Origin: DATGMS01 sp040905145
GTDB lineage: Bacteria > Bacteroidota > Bacteroidia > Cytophagales > Cyclobacteriaceae
Assembly: GCA_040905145.1 (NCBI GenBank)
Contig: JBBDSC010000073.1
Span: 1 to 45,539 of the forward strand
Direction: 5' to 3'
DNA: 45,539 nucleotides
The translations under genes were made by a program, and so were the position numbers. Positions within the stretch are counted from its first letter, which is position 1; each line of letters starts with the position of its first letter. Shown here piece after piece: positions 24,284-32,695 of the stretch. The notes beneath the pieces are model-generated. The model saw nothing but the letters and a program-made list of their open reading frames with translations, was not told the DNA's origin and ran no database searches.

Positions 24284-25600
24284 ATGAAAAAATTTATCTC
24301 AACAGTTAAAAACATCTTTTCTATTGAAGATTTAAGGATTCGGATCTTGAATACTATTGGGTTTTTAATTGTATTCAGGTTGGGTTCTTTTATTGTATTA
24401 CCAGGTATCGACCCTAGTCAATTAAGTGGTCCATCAGAAGGGATCTTCGGTTTAATAGATACCTTCTTGGGTGGGGCTTTTAGTAATGCCTCCATCTTTG
24501 GACTGGGGATCATGCCCTATATTTCTGCATCCATTGTGCTGCAGCTATTAACTGTTGGAGTACCTTATTTTCAAAAACTTCAAAAAGAAGGTGAATCCGG
24601 TAGGAAAAGGATTAGCCAAATTACACGGGTTTTGACCATTGTGATCACCGTGGCGCAAGGTATTGGATACTTAACTGCCACGATCCCTAATGAGGCCATA
24701 ATGATCAATAAGACCTTGTTTATGTTCAGTTCCCTGGTTTTATTGTCCGCAGGCACCATGTTTTGTATGTGGTTGGGCGAGAAAATAACAGAAAAGGGTA
24801 TTGGAAATGGTATATCCATGCTGATTATGATCGGTATTATTTCCAGGTTTCCAGGGGCAATCATGGCAGAAAGTTTGTCAAAAGGTACCGGAGGAATACT
24901 ATTGTTGTTGATTGAGGCCGCAGTATTGTTCTTTGTGGTAGTTGGTGTGGTAGCATTGACAGAAGCGACGCGGAGGATTCCGGTTCAATATGCGAAACAG
25001 GTAGTAGGAGGAAAGGTTTACGGAGGTCAAAGGCAATACATCCCCATCAAAGTCAATGCTTCAGGGGTTATGCCTATTATCTTTGCCCAATCCCTGATGT
25101 TTTTACCCGCTTTGATCGCACAGATATGGGCGGATACCAGTGAAATAGCCGCATACATAGGGACTACGTTTAGTGATTTCACTTCCTGGCAGTATAATCT
25201 GGTGTTTGCATTAATGATAATTTTGTTTACCTTCTTTTATACAGCCATTACGGTTAATCCCGAGCAAATTGCTGAAGACATGAAGCGTAACGGTGGTTTT
25301 GTGCCAGGGATTAAGCCTGGAGCGCCAACAGCTGATTTTATTGATAATATAATTTCCAGGATCACTTTGCCGGGATCTATATTATTGTCCCTCGTAGCGA
25401 TCATGCCGGCTTTTGCGATATTGGCTGGTGTAGGGGGTGAATTTGCACAGTTCTACGGTGGGACTTCTCTTTTGATCATGGTGGGCGTTATCATGGATAC
25501 GCTCCGTCAAATAGAGAGTTATTTGTTGATGAGACATTATGAAGGAATGATGAAAAGTGGTAACATGAAAAATGATCCTTCAAATTATGCTGTAGCCTAG
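24284..25600 (+). CDS. secY: Preprotein translocase subunit SecY
   Basis: SecY is the channel of the Sec translocon. The 438-residue protein has ten predicted membrane segments, beginning with LRIRILNTIGFLIVFRLGSFIVLPGI. It contains the plug-region segment GGAFSNASIFGLGIMPYISASIV and the cytoplasmic loops EATRRIPVQYAKQVVGGKVYGGQRQYIPIKVN and NPEQIAEDMKRNGGFVPGIKPG, which bind ribosome and SecA. It follows rplO directly. map follows after 1 nt, and the adk gene that often lies between secY and map is absent. Confidence 0.97.
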   Translation: MKKFISTVKNIFSIEDLRIRILNTIGFLIVFRLGSFIVLPGIDPSQLSGPSEGIFGLIDTFLGGAFSNASIFGLGIMPYISASIVLQLLTVGVPYFQKLQKEGESGRKRISQITRVLTIVITVAQGIGYLTATIPNEAIMINKTLFMFSSLVLLSAGTMFCMWLGEKITEKGIGNGISMLIMIGIISRFPGAIMAESLSKGTGGILLLLIEAAVLFFVVVGVVALTEATRRIPVQYAKQVVGGKVYGGQRQYIPIKVNASGVMPIIFAQSLMFLPALIAQIWADTSEIAAYIGTTFSDFTSWQYNLVFALMIILFTFFYTAITVNPEQIAEDMKRNGGFVPGIKPGAPTADFIDNIISRITLPGSILLSLVAIMPAFAILAGVGGEFAQFYGGTSLLIMVGVIMDTLRQIESYLLMRHYEGMMKSGNMKNDPSNYAVA

Positions 25601-25601
25601 T

Positions 25602-26375
25602 ATGATACATTACAAAACTTCTGAGGAAGTTCAGTTAATTAAGGAAAGTGCTGGAATATTAGGAAAAGCTCACGGCGAAGTCGCCAAATATGTTAAAGAA
25701 GGGGTAAAGACCTCTTTTCTCGATAAGATAGCTGAGGAATACATCCGGGATCATCAGGGTGTTCCTTCCTTTAAAGGATATAATGGTTTTCCGTCCTCAC
25801 TGTGTATCTCTGTCAACGAAGTGGTTGTACATGGATTTCCCGGTGAGTATGTTTTGAAAGATGGGGATATAATCTCAATAGATTGTGGAGTCTTTCACCA
25901 AGGTTTTCATAGCGATAGCGCTTATACTTACCCTGTTGGTGAAGTCTCCCCTAAGATAGTCTCCCTCTTAAAAGCGACCAAGGAATCTTTGTATCTTGGA
26001 ATTGAAAAAGCTGTTTATGGTAACCGGATTGGAGATATCGGTAATGCGATACAAAAATTTGTAGAGGCCAAAGGTTTTACGGTAGTTCGAGAACTGGTGG
26101 GCCACGGTGTGGGCAAGAACCTGCATGAATCCCCGGAAGTCCCTAATTATGGCAAGAAGGGCAGTGGACCTTTGCTGGGAGAGGGAATAGTGATTGCCAT
26201 TGAGCCCATGGTCAATTTAGGCACCAAGAACGTGGTACAGGAGAGGGATGGTTGGACCATCAGGACTGCTGACAGAAGGGCCTCAGCCCATTATGAACAT
26301 ACCGTGGCGATATTTAAAGAAGGTACTGAAATACTGACTACACATAAACACATAGAAGAAAACTTTAAATTTTAA
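25602..26375 (+). CDS. map: Type I methionine aminopeptidase
   Basis: This enzyme removes the initiator methionine from nascent proteins. The 257-residue protein has all five metal ligands of the pita-bread fold: Asp94 (SIDCG), Asp105 (HSDSAYTY), His168 (GHGVGKNLHE), Glu201 (AIEPM) and Glu232 (HYEHTVAI). His78 (VVHGFP) is the conserved substrate-binding histidine. It lacks an N-terminal zinc-finger extension, so it is the short MetAP-Ia form. Gaps of 1 nt on each side place it in one translation-coupled run with secY and infA. Confidence 0.96.
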   Translation: MIHYKTSEEVQLIKESAGILGKAHGEVAKYVKEGVKTSFLDKIAEEYIRDHQGVPSFKGYNGFPSSLCISVNEVVVHGFPGEYVLKDGDIISIDCGVFHQGFHSDSAYTYPVGEVSPKIVSLLKATKESLYLGIEKAVYGNRIGDIGNAIQKFVEAKGFTVVRELVGHGVGKNLHESPEVPNYGKKGSGPLLGEGIVIAIEPMVNLGTKNVVQERDGWTIRTADRRASAHYEHTVAIFKEGTEILTTHKHIEENFKF

Positions 26376-26376
26376 T

Positions 26377-26595
26377 ATGGCGAAGCAGACATCTATAGAG
26401 CAAGATGGTACGATCATAGAAGCATTGTCCAATGCAATGTTTAAAGTCGAATTGGAAAATGGACATCAGCTTATAGCCCATATTTCCGGTAAGATGAGAA
26501 TGAACTATATCAAGATTCTTCCTGGGGATAGGGTCAAATTGGAAATGTCTCCCTATGACCTTTCAAAAGGAAGAATCGTTTATCGTTATAAATAA
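26377..26595 (+). CDS. infA: Translation initiation factor IF-1
   Basis: IF-1 occupies the ribosomal A site during initiation. The 72-residue protein is a single OB fold with the typical sequence DGTIIEALSNAMFKVELENGH and the HISGKMRMNYIKILPGDRVKLEMSPYDLSKGRIVYR ending. It starts 1 nt after map. A 105-nt gap of unusual composition follows, the longest promoter-less space in this part of the cluster. Confidence 0.97.
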   Translation: MAKQTSIEQDGTIIEALSNAMFKVELENGHQLIAHISGKMRMNYIKILPGDRVKLEMSPYDLSKGRIVYRYK

Positions 26596-26700
26596 AATCA
26601 ATAAAAGATCCATGATCGGTATTGTGCTGTCGGTTAGGATCCAAGTAGGCCTCTGATGAAGATCGGGACTATATCACCGCTAATTTAAATTAATGTAAAG
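26596..26700 (+). other. Leader-like gap between infA and rpmJ with two overlapping mini-ORFs
   Basis: This 105-nt gap has no TAnnTTTG promoter. It contains a 14-codon frame at 26612-26656 (MIGIVLSVRIQVGL) whose TGA overlaps the ATG of a 10-codon frame at 26656-26688 (MKIGTISPLI), 12 nt before rpmJ. GATCC (26607-26611) can pair with GGATC (26637-26641). It could be an RNA regulatory leader, for example for S4 feedback on the rpsM-rpsK-rpsD-rpoA genes. Chance ORFs of this size are common, so the call is tentative. Confidence 0.3.
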
Positions 26701-26817
26701 ATGAAAGTTAGAGCATCCATTAAGAAAAGAAGTGTTGATTGTAAAGTGATCCGTAGGAATGGTAAACTTTATGTAATCAACAAGAAAAATCCCAAGTTTA
26801 AACAAAGACAAGGTTAA
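26701..26817 (+). CDS. rpmJ: 50S ribosomal protein L36 (zinc-ligand-poor form)
   Basis: L36 is the smallest ribosomal protein. I translated this 38-codon frame by hand: MKVRASIKKRSVDCKVIRRN then GKLYVINKKNPKFKQRQG. The family skeleton (MKVRAS, IRR.G, NP..KQRQG) is unmistakable. Of the four zinc ligands in the canonical form only Cys14 remains; positions 11, 27 and 33 are Ser, Asn and Phe. It is therefore a C-minus type that should not bind zinc. rpsM follows after 5 nt. Confidence 0.95.
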   Translation: MKVRASIKKRSVDCKVIRRNGKLYVINKKNPKFKQRQG

Positions 26818-26822
26818 TAATT

Positions 26823-27200
26823 ATGGCAAGAATTGCAGGTGTTGACATTCCGGACAACAAGCGAGGAGAGATCGGCTTGACCTATATTTTTGGTATAGGA
26901 AGAAGCTCCGCAAGGGCTATTTTGGCCAAAGCAGGTATTTCTGTGGACAAGAAAGCGGGTGAATGGGACGACGATGAGTCTACCGCTATCAGGAATATAA
27001 TCGCTGAAGAATTTAGGACAGAAGGTGTTCTCAAGTCAGAGATTCAATTAAACATCAAAAGATTGATGGATATTGGTTGTTATAGGGGCCTTAGGCACAG
27101 AAAAGGCCTGCCCGTCAGAGGTCAAAAAACTAAAAACAACGCTAGAACCAGAAAAGGTAGGAGAAAGACTGTTGCCAATAAGAAAAAGGCAACTAAATAA
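26823..27200 (+). CDS. rpsM: 30S ribosomal protein S13
   Basis: S13 contacts the P-site tRNA and forms the head bridge to the 50S subunit. The 125-residue protein starts MARIAGVDIPDNKRGEIGLTYIFGIG, has the helix-two-turn-helix core, and ends with the conserved GCYRGLRHRKGLPVRGQKTKNNARTRKG tail. It opens the alpha-operon part of the cluster (S13, S11, S4, RNAP alpha, L17), 5 nt after rpmJ. Confidence 0.97.
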   Translation: MARIAGVDIPDNKRGEIGLTYIFGIGRSSARAILAKAGISVDKKAGEWDDDESTAIRNIIAEEFRTEGVLKSEIQLNIKRLMDIGCYRGLRHRKGLPVRGQKTKNNARTRKGRRKTVANKKKATK

Positions 27201-27215
27201 ATCTTGATTTAGATC

Positions 27216-27614
27216 ATGGCTCAGAAAAGAAACGAGAAAGCGAAAGGTAAAAAAAGAGTTGTTAAAATAGAAGCGGTAGGCCAGGCGCATATCAAAGCTT
27301 CTTTTAACAACATCATTATTTCCATTACCAATAATGCAGGTCAGGTAATATCTTGGGCCTCTGCCGGTAAAATGGGTTTTAGAGGTTCAAAAAAGAACAC
27401 CCCCTACGCAGCCCAAATGGCCGCTCAGAACTGCGGGCAGGTTGCCTATGACCTTGGGTTAAGGAAAATTGAGGTTTTTGTAAAAGGACCAGGTGCAGGT
27501 AGGGAATCTGCTATCAGAACATTACAGAATGTGGGTCTTGATGTAACTACGATTATTGACGTGACGCCTTTACCGCACAACGGTTGTCGGCCTCCAAAAC
27601 GTAGAAGAGTATAA
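27216..27614 (+). CDS. rpsK: 30S ribosomal protein S11
   Basis: S11 lies in the 30S platform near the E-site codon. The 132-residue protein includes ASFNNIIISITNNAGQVISWASAGKMGFRGSKKNTPYAAQMAA and the C-terminal VTTIIDVTPLPHNGCRPPKRRRV, which carries the conserved asparagine-glycine that in many bacteria forms isoaspartate. Gaps of 15 and 17 nt separate it from rpsM and rpsD. Confidence 0.97.
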   Translation: MAQKRNEKAKGKKRVVKIEAVGQAHIKASFNNIIISITNNAGQVISWASAGKMGFRGSKKNTPYAAQMAAQNCGQVAYDLGLRKIEVFVKGPGAGRESAIRTLQNVGLDVTTIIDVTPLPHNGCRPPKRRRV

Positions 27615-27631
27615 TTTAACGACAATATACA

Positions 27632-28240
27632 ATGGCAAGATATAGAGGTCCAAAAGCAAAGATTGCTCGAAAATTCGGAGAACCGATTGAAGGACATAGC
27701 AAAGCACTTCAAAAAAAGAACTACCCTCCTGGCATGCATGGTAGAGGTAGGAGGAAAAAGCAATCTGAATATGCAATTCAATTAATAGAAAAACAAAAAG
27801 CCAAATACATTTACGGCGTATTGGAAAGACAATTTTCCAAGATGTTTGGTATCGCTTTCAGAAAACAAGGGGTAACCGGTGAAAACCTGTTGCAACTTCT
27901 TGAATCGCGGCTGGACAACACCGTTTACAGGCTAGGTATTGCCCCTACACGTAGGGCAGCACGTCAACTTGTTTCGCACAAACATATCCTTGTAAATGGG
28001 GAATTGGTAAATATTCCTTCATATACTCTAAAAGCAGGAGATGTGGTAGCGGTAAGGGAAAGATCCAAATCCCTTGAAGTGGTTGCCGAAAGTCTTTCCG
28101 GAAGGGGAGGCGCACAACGTTATTCTTGGTTAGAGTGGGATAACAGCACTTATTCAGGTAAGTTTGTTACCATCCCCTTAAGGGATGATATCCCTGAGAA
28201 TATCAAAGAACAACTTATTGTTGAACTTTACTCTAAGTAA
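27632..28240 (+). CDS. rpsD: 30S ribosomal protein S4
   Basis: S4 starts assembly of the 30S body and in E. coli represses the alpha operon by binding a pseudoknot at rpsM. The 202-residue protein starts MARYRGPKAKIARKFGEPIEG, lacks the N-terminal zinc cysteines found in some S4, and carries the S4 RNA-binding domain SRLDNTVYRLGIAPTRRAARQLVSHKHILVNG. The ending IPENIKEQLIVELYSK is standard. rpoA follows after 33 nt. Confidence 0.97.
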   Translation: MARYRGPKAKIARKFGEPIEGHSKALQKKNYPPGMHGRGRRKKQSEYAIQLIEKQKAKYIYGVLERQFSKMFGIAFRKQGVTGENLLQLLESRLDNTVYRLGIAPTRRAARQLVSHKHILVNGELVNIPSYTLKAGDVVAVRERSKSLEVVAESLSGRGGAQRYSWLEWDNSTYSGKFVTIPLRDDIPENIKEQLIVELYSK

Positions 28241-28273
28241 TATTAATCTATCCGATTTAAAAGAACTATAGAT

Positions 28274-29263
28274 ATGTCCATACTAGCATTTCAAATGCCC
28301 GAGAAAGTGGTAATGGAAAAAGCAGATGATTTCCACGGCCTGTTTACCTTCAAACCACTTGAAAAAGGGTACGGAGTTACAATAGGTAATGCGCTGAGAA
28401 GGATTTTGCTTTCTTCGTTGGAAGGCTATGCCATCACTTCAGTAAAATTGCCGGGAGTGGTTCATGAGTTTTCAACCCTTGAAGGCGTTGTAGAAGACGT
28501 TACTGATATCATACTAAATCTGAAACAAGTAAGATTCAAGAAAATCCACGATTCCATTGATGGAAAGGTTACGGTGGAGGTTAAAAATCAGGATGTATTC
28601 ACTGCCGGAGATATCGCCAAATATACCACCTCCTTTGAGGTATTGAATCCCGAATTGGTGATTTGCCACCTCGATGAATCAAAAAGTTTTGAGATCGAAC
28701 TGACCATTGAAAAAGGTAGGGGATATCTTCCTGCGGAAGAGTCAAAACCAAAAGACCAGGTTTTTGGAGTTATTCCTATTGATGCGATTTTCACGCCCAT
28801 TAAGAATGTCAAATACAGGGTGGAAAATACCCGGGTTGAACAAAAGACTGACTTTGAACAGTTGATCTTGGAAGTTTCCACAGATGGTTCTATCCATCCT
28901 GAGAAAGCACTTCAGGAATCGGCCAAAATCCTTATCCAACACTTTATGTTGTTTTCGGATCACACCATGGTCATTGATGCTCCCGGAAGCGGCACCATCG
29001 AACCCATTGATGAGGAATTCCTTCACATGCGCAAGCTGTTGAAAACCTCATTGAGTGATCTTGACCTTTCGGTAAGGGCCTTCAATTGTCTGAAAGCAGC
29101 AGATGTAAAAAGTTTGGGAGATCTGGCAAGGTTGGAAATTTCCGATATGATGAAATTCAGGAACTTTGGAAAAAAATCCTTGGCTGAATTGGAACAACTT
29201 ATCCAAGAGAAAAATTTGACCTTCGGTATGGATTTATCCAAGTATAAACTTGACGAAGAATAA
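28274..29263 (+). CDS. rpoA: DNA-directed RNA polymerase subunit alpha
   Basis: Alpha dimerises to nucleate RNA polymerase assembly and its C-terminal domain contacts UP elements and activators. The 329-residue protein has the N-terminal assembly domain (PLEKGYGVTIGNALRRILLSSLEG, about residues 31-54), a linker near 235-250, and a C-terminal helix-hairpin-helix domain with ADVKSLGDLARLEISDMMKFRNFGKKSLAEL. rplQ follows after 6 nt. With rpoB and rpoC, all catalytic core subunits are encoded in this window. Confidence 0.97.
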   Translation: MSILAFQMPEKVVMEKADDFHGLFTFKPLEKGYGVTIGNALRRILLSSLEGYAITSVKLPGVVHEFSTLEGVVEDVTDIILNLKQVRFKKIHDSIDGKVTVEVKNQDVFTAGDIAKYTTSFEVLNPELVICHLDESKSFEIELTIEKGRGYLPAEESKPKDQVFGVIPIDAIFTPIKNVKYRVENTRVEQKTDFEQLILEVSTDGSIHPEKALQESAKILIQHFMLFSDHTMVIDAPGSGTIEPIDEEFLHMRKLLKTSLSDLDLSVRAFNCLKAADVKSLGDLARLEISDMMKFRNFGKKSLAELEQLIQEKNLTFGMDLSKYKLDEE

Positions 29264-29269
29264 AAAACG

Positions 29270-29977
29270 ATGAGACACGGTAAGAAATTTAACCACCTTG
29301 GCAGGACGGCGCCCCATAGAAAAGCAATGCTATCAAACATGAGCGCTTCCCTATTTCTTCACAAGCGTATTTCTACGACGCTTGCCAAGGCTAAGGAATT
29401 GAAAAAACATGTAGAGCCTCTTGTTACAAGAGCCAAGGAAGATACTACCCATAATAGAAGGATGGCTTTTTCCTTTCTTCAAAATAAAGAGGCTATCAAA
29501 GTCCTTTTTGGGGAAGTAGCAGAAAAAGTAGGTAACCGACCAGGGGGATATACCAGGATTATAAAAACTGGTTTCCGATTAGGGGATAATGCAGAAATGT
29601 GTATTATTGAATTGGTGGACTTCAATGAGTTGATGCTTAAGGATACCAAGCCTGCTAAGAAAACTACCAGAAGAAGTAGAAGAGGGTCTGGAAAACCAGG
29701 TACAGAAAGTGCTGCTGATACTTCCAAAACTGAAGCGAAAGCGGATCCTGCTGACAAAGCGGAGGACAAAGCAGAAGTTACTGACGAAGGGGATGCAAAA
29801 GCAGAAGCCACTGAGACTGCTCCAAAGGAAAAGACAAAGGCTAAAGCTAAAAAGCCTAAAGCAGAGGAGAAAGACAAGGCTGCCCCAAAAGCTGAAACTA
29901 AGGATTCGGCTCCAAAGTCAGAAGAGGGGACTGCTGAAGATGGTGCCAATGCTGAAGATGATAAAAAAGCTGAATAA
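29270..29977 (+). CDS. rplQ: 50S ribosomal protein L17 with long low-complexity C-terminal extension
   Basis: L17 is a large-subunit protein at the tunnel exit. Residues 1 to about 126 are the whole conserved core (MRHGKKFNHLGRTAPHRKAMLSNM to MCIIELVDFNELML). Another 109 or so residues follow, made almost only of Ala, Lys, Glu, Asp, Thr and Pro, with repeated motifs such as KAE, KPKAEEK and KAETKD. Typical L17 is near 120 residues. Extended L17 tails are known in Bacteroidota, but their role is not established. The tail is probably disordered and exposed on the ribosome surface. It ends the ribosomal cluster before a terminator. Confidence 0.95.
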   Translation: MRHGKKFNHLGRTAPHRKAMLSNMSASLFLHKRISTTLAKAKELKKHVEPLVTRAKEDTTHNRRMAFSFLQNKEAIKVLFGEVAEKVGNRPGGYTRIIKTGFRLGDNAEMCIIELVDFNELMLKDTKPAKKTTRRSRRGSGKPGTESAADTSKTEAKADPADKAEDKAEVTDEGDAKAEATETAPKEKTKAKAKKPKAEEKDKAAPKAETKDSAPKSEEGTAEDGANAEDDKKAE

Positions 29978-30004
29978 TTCATGACTTTTTGTTTGAAAAA
30001 TATT

Positions 30005-30039
30005 AAAAGGGGTTGGGCGATGGTTCAATCCCTTTTTTT
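30005..30039 (+). terminator. Intrinsic terminator after rplQ
   Basis: AAAAGGGGTTG (30005-30015) pairs with CAATCCCTTTT (30026-30036) over 11 bp with one G-U pair, loop 10 nt, and ends in a seven-base T run. It closes the 15-30 kb ribosomal block. Confidence 0.87.
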
Positions 30040-30076
30040 GTGTACACACTGTACTGTCTCTTACTGATAAAATTCT

Positions 30077-30084
30077 TAAATTTG
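30077..30084 (+). promoter_or_regulatory. Probable -7 element of the carA promoter
   Basis: TAAATTTG followed by C matches the TAnnTTTG box and lies 19 nt upstream of the carA ATG, after the rplQ terminator. No good TTTG is found at the expected 19-nt spacing, so it may be a weaker or regulated promoter with a short leader. Confidence 0.5.
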
Positions 30085-30102
30085 CTTATTAAATTACTAT
30101 AG

Positions 30103-31194
30103 ATGGACAAAAAACAAGCGACACTACTTTTGGCGGACGGCACTGTATTTTACGGGAGCCTTATTGGAAAACATGGCACAAATGGTGGCGAAATATGCTT
30201 CAATACTGGAATGACCGGCTATCAGGAAATCTATACTGACCCTTCCTATACCGGCCAGATCATTGTCAACACCACCGCCCACATAGGGAATTATGGGGTG
30301 TTGGATGAGGAAACAGAATCAGATAGACCTTTGATAGCAGGGATCGTGGTGAATGATTTTTCCGAAATTTACAGCAGACTTACCGCCAAACAATCCTTAC
30401 AACAATACCTGGAGCAAAACGGGATTACCGGAATCGCAGATATAGATACCAGAATGTTGGTCAGGCATATCCGCTCAAAAGGTGCTATGAATGCGATCAT
30501 CAGCTCTGAATTTGATGATTTAGCGGAGCTACAACAGGAATTGGATAAAGTGCCGGATATGAATGGATTGGAACTATCTTCTCAGGTATGTACCAAAGAG
30601 CCGTTTTATTATGGGGATGAAAATGCTTCTTTGAAAGTGGCCTGCGTAGATTATGGTATTAAAAGGAATATTCTTAGAAATCTGGCAGAAAGAGGGGTGT
30701 ACTGCAAAATATTTCCTGCCAAGACTTTAGTCTCAGAAATGGAAGACTGGAACCCTGATGCCTATTTTCTATCCAACGGGCCAGGTGATCCTGCAGTGAT
30801 GGAATACGCCGTATCCACTACCAGGGAAATCCTGGAACTGAACAAGCCCCTTTTTGGGATTTGCTTGGGACATCAGCTATTGGCCAGGGCCTGTAACGTA
30901 TCCACCTTTAAGATGCACCACGGCCATAGAGGGATCAATCATCCGGTAAAGAATTTGATTTCCGGAAAAAGCGAAATCACTTCCCAAAACCACGGCTTCA
31001 ATGTGAGCAGGGAAGATATTGAAAAGAACCATGATCTTCAAATTACCCATTTACATCTGAATGATGGTTCTGTGGCGGGGATTAAAATGAAAAGTAAACC
31101 TGCTTTTTCCGTGCAGTATCACCCGGAGTCATCCCCGGGACCACATGATGCCCGCTATTTATTTGACGAATTTATATCTTTAATAAAAAATTAA
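30103..31194 (+). CDS. carA: Carbamoyl-phosphate synthase small subunit (glutaminase)
   Basis: CarA hydrolyses glutamine and channels ammonia to CarB to make carbamoyl phosphate for arginine and pyrimidine synthesis. The 363-residue protein has the N-terminal CPSase small-chain domain (TGMTGYQEIYTDPSYTGQI) and a class I glutamine amidotransferase domain with nucleophile Cys254 (GICLGHQ), His340 and Glu342 (HPES). No carB is in this window, so the large subunit must be encoded elsewhere. The gene follows the ribosomal block and precedes eno by 21 nt, an arrangement that I recall from other Bacteroidota. Confidence 0.97.
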   Translation: MDKKQATLLLADGTVFYGSLIGKHGTNGGEICFNTGMTGYQEIYTDPSYTGQIIVNTTAHIGNYGVLDEETESDRPLIAGIVVNDFSEIYSRLTAKQSLQQYLEQNGITGIADIDTRMLVRHIRSKGAMNAIISSEFDDLAELQQELDKVPDMNGLELSSQVCTKEPFYYGDENASLKVACVDYGIKRNILRNLAERGVYCKIFPAKTLVSEMEDWNPDAYFLSNGPGDPAVMEYAVSTTREILELNKPLFGICLGHQLLARACNVSTFKMHHGHRGINHPVKNLISGKSEITSQNHGFNVSREDIEKNHDLQITHLHLNDGSVAGIKMKSKPAFSVQYHPESSPGPHDARYLFDEFISLIKN

Positions 31195-31215
31195 ACCTAT
31201 AAACCTTTTAGTATT

Positions 31216-32493
31216 ATGACATTGATACAATCAATTCACGCAAGACAAATTTTGGATTCAAGAGGAAACCCTACCGTTGAGGTGGATGTGTACACCGAAA
31301 ATGGAGCTTATGGAAGGGCTGCTGTTCCCAGTGGAGCTTCCACAGGAGTCCATGAAGCGGTAGAGCTAAGGGATGAAGATAAAGACGTGTACATGGGCAA
31401 AGGCGTATTGAAAGCCGTGGCGAATGTGAACGATTTAATAGCTCCTGAGTTAACAGGGTTTGATATTTTTGACCAAAATCAGATCGATCAGGTCATGATT
31501 AGTCTGGACGGCACCAAAAACAAATCCAAATTGGGAGCAAATGCTATCCTTGGTGTTTCATTGGCAGTGGCCAAAGCCGCAGCCATGGAAGCAGGTCAGC
31601 CCTTGTACAGATACGTAGGTGGAGTGAATGCCAATACCCTTCCAGTACCCATGATGAACATACTGAACGGTGGATCGCATGCGGATAATGCCATTGACTT
31701 TCAGGAATTCATGGTGATGCCCGTAGGAGCCTCTTCTTTTTCTGAAGCTTTGAGGATGGGAACGCAGATTTTTCACCATCTTAAATCCGTATTGAAAAGT
31801 AAGGGCCTGTCCACCAACGTAGGGGATGAGGGAGGTTTTGCTCCTAACCTTAGATCCAATGTGGAAGCGATAGAAGTGGTCCTTCAGGCCATTGAAAAGG
31901 CTGGGTTTAAGCCGGGCGAAGAAGTCTTTATTGCCATGGATGCTGCTTCGTCAGAATTTTATGATGAAGAACGGGGGCTCTATTTATTTAAAAAATCCAC
32001 TGGTGATGAATTGACTTCGACACAGATGGCCGATTACTGGAAAGATTGGGTAGACAGGTACCCCATCATCTCTATCGAAGACGGTATGCACGAAGATGAT
32101 TGGGACGGATGGAAAGCCATGACAGATTCTGTTGGGGACAAAATCCAAATCGTAGGGGATGATTTGTTCGTGACCAACGTGGAAAGATTACAGCAAGGTA
32201 TCGAAAAAGGTATAGCCAATGCCCTTTTGGTGAAAGTGAACCAAATTGGATCCTTGACCGAAACCATTAATGCCGTGGATCTTTGTCACAGGAACAAGTA
32301 CAAATCTGTGATGTCCCATAGATCAGGGGAAACTGAAGATTCCACCATTGCTGATCTGGCCGTGGCCTTGAATACCGGGCAGATCAAGACCGGTTCGGCT
32401 TCCCGTTCTGACCGTATGGCTAAATACAACCAGTTGTTGAGGATCGAGGAGCAATTGGGAGATTCCGCTTATTTTCCAGGAAAGAAGTTTTAA
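31216..32493 (+). CDS. eno: Enolase (phosphopyruvate hydratase)
   Basis: Enolase converts 2-phosphoglycerate to phosphoenolpyruvate in glycolysis and is a frequent RNA-degradosome partner. The 425-residue protein has the SGASTG loop, the metal-site segments AMDAASSE, SIEDGMHEDDW and GDDLFVTN, catalytic Lys340 (LLVKVNQIGS) and Lys391 (GQIKTGSASR), and the SHRSGETEDS loop. It starts 21 nt after carA and probably shares its promoter. A perfect 17-bp terminator-like hairpin follows. Confidence 0.98.
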   Translation: MTLIQSIHARQILDSRGNPTVEVDVYTENGAYGRAAVPSGASTGVHEAVELRDEDKDVYMGKGVLKAVANVNDLIAPELTGFDIFDQNQIDQVMISLDGTKNKSKLGANAILGVSLAVAKAAAMEAGQPLYRYVGGVNANTLPVPMMNILNGGSHADNAIDFQEFMVMPVGASSFSEALRMGTQIFHHLKSVLKSKGLSTNVGDEGGFAPNLRSNVEAIEVVLQAIEKAGFKPGEEVFIAMDAASSEFYDEERGLYLFKKSTGDELTSTQMADYWKDWVDRYPIISIEDGMHEDDWDGWKAMTDSVGDKIQIVGDDLFVTNVERLQQGIEKGIANALLVKVNQIGSLTETINAVDLCHRNKYKSVMSHRSGETEDSTIADLAVALNTGQIKTGSASRSDRMAKYNQLLRIEEQLGDSAYFPGKKF

Positions 32494-32510
32494 TTTACCG
32501 ACTTATTTAT

Positions 32511-32550
32511 AACCAAAAAAAGCAGCCAATTTAGGCTGCTTTTTTTGGTT
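32511..32550. terminator. Perfect 17-bp hairpin terminator after eno
   Basis: The 17 nt at 32511-32527 (AACC, seven A, GCAGCC) are exactly complementary to 32534-32550 (GGCTGC, seven T, GGTT), with loop AATTTA. With seven A on one side and seven T on the other, it could terminate transcription from both directions. Confidence 0.9.
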
Positions 32551-32695
32551 ATAGACAATTTTTATTATATTCCTTTGTGAAATCATGGTGCACCTGGTGG
32601 TTAAATAAAATTAGAAGCTACAAAGGTATAGTAAAAGCAATGCATCTGGTTTTTACGAGACAAGCCCTGCAGATTAAAAATTAAATTAAAAACCC

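Noticed and set aside
26701..26817. L36 with lost zinc cysteines as a damaged gene
   Set aside because: The frame is complete and the C-minus form is a normal alternative of L36.
29479..29982. 167-codon Ser/Ala-rich minus-strand frame opposite rplQ
   Set aside because: It is the complement of the Ala/Lys/Glu repeat tail of L17, a compositional shadow.
29709..29984. 91-codon Lys/Leu-rich plus-strand frame overlapping the rplQ tail
   Set aside because: It is another frame of the same low-complexity repeat and has no independent signals.
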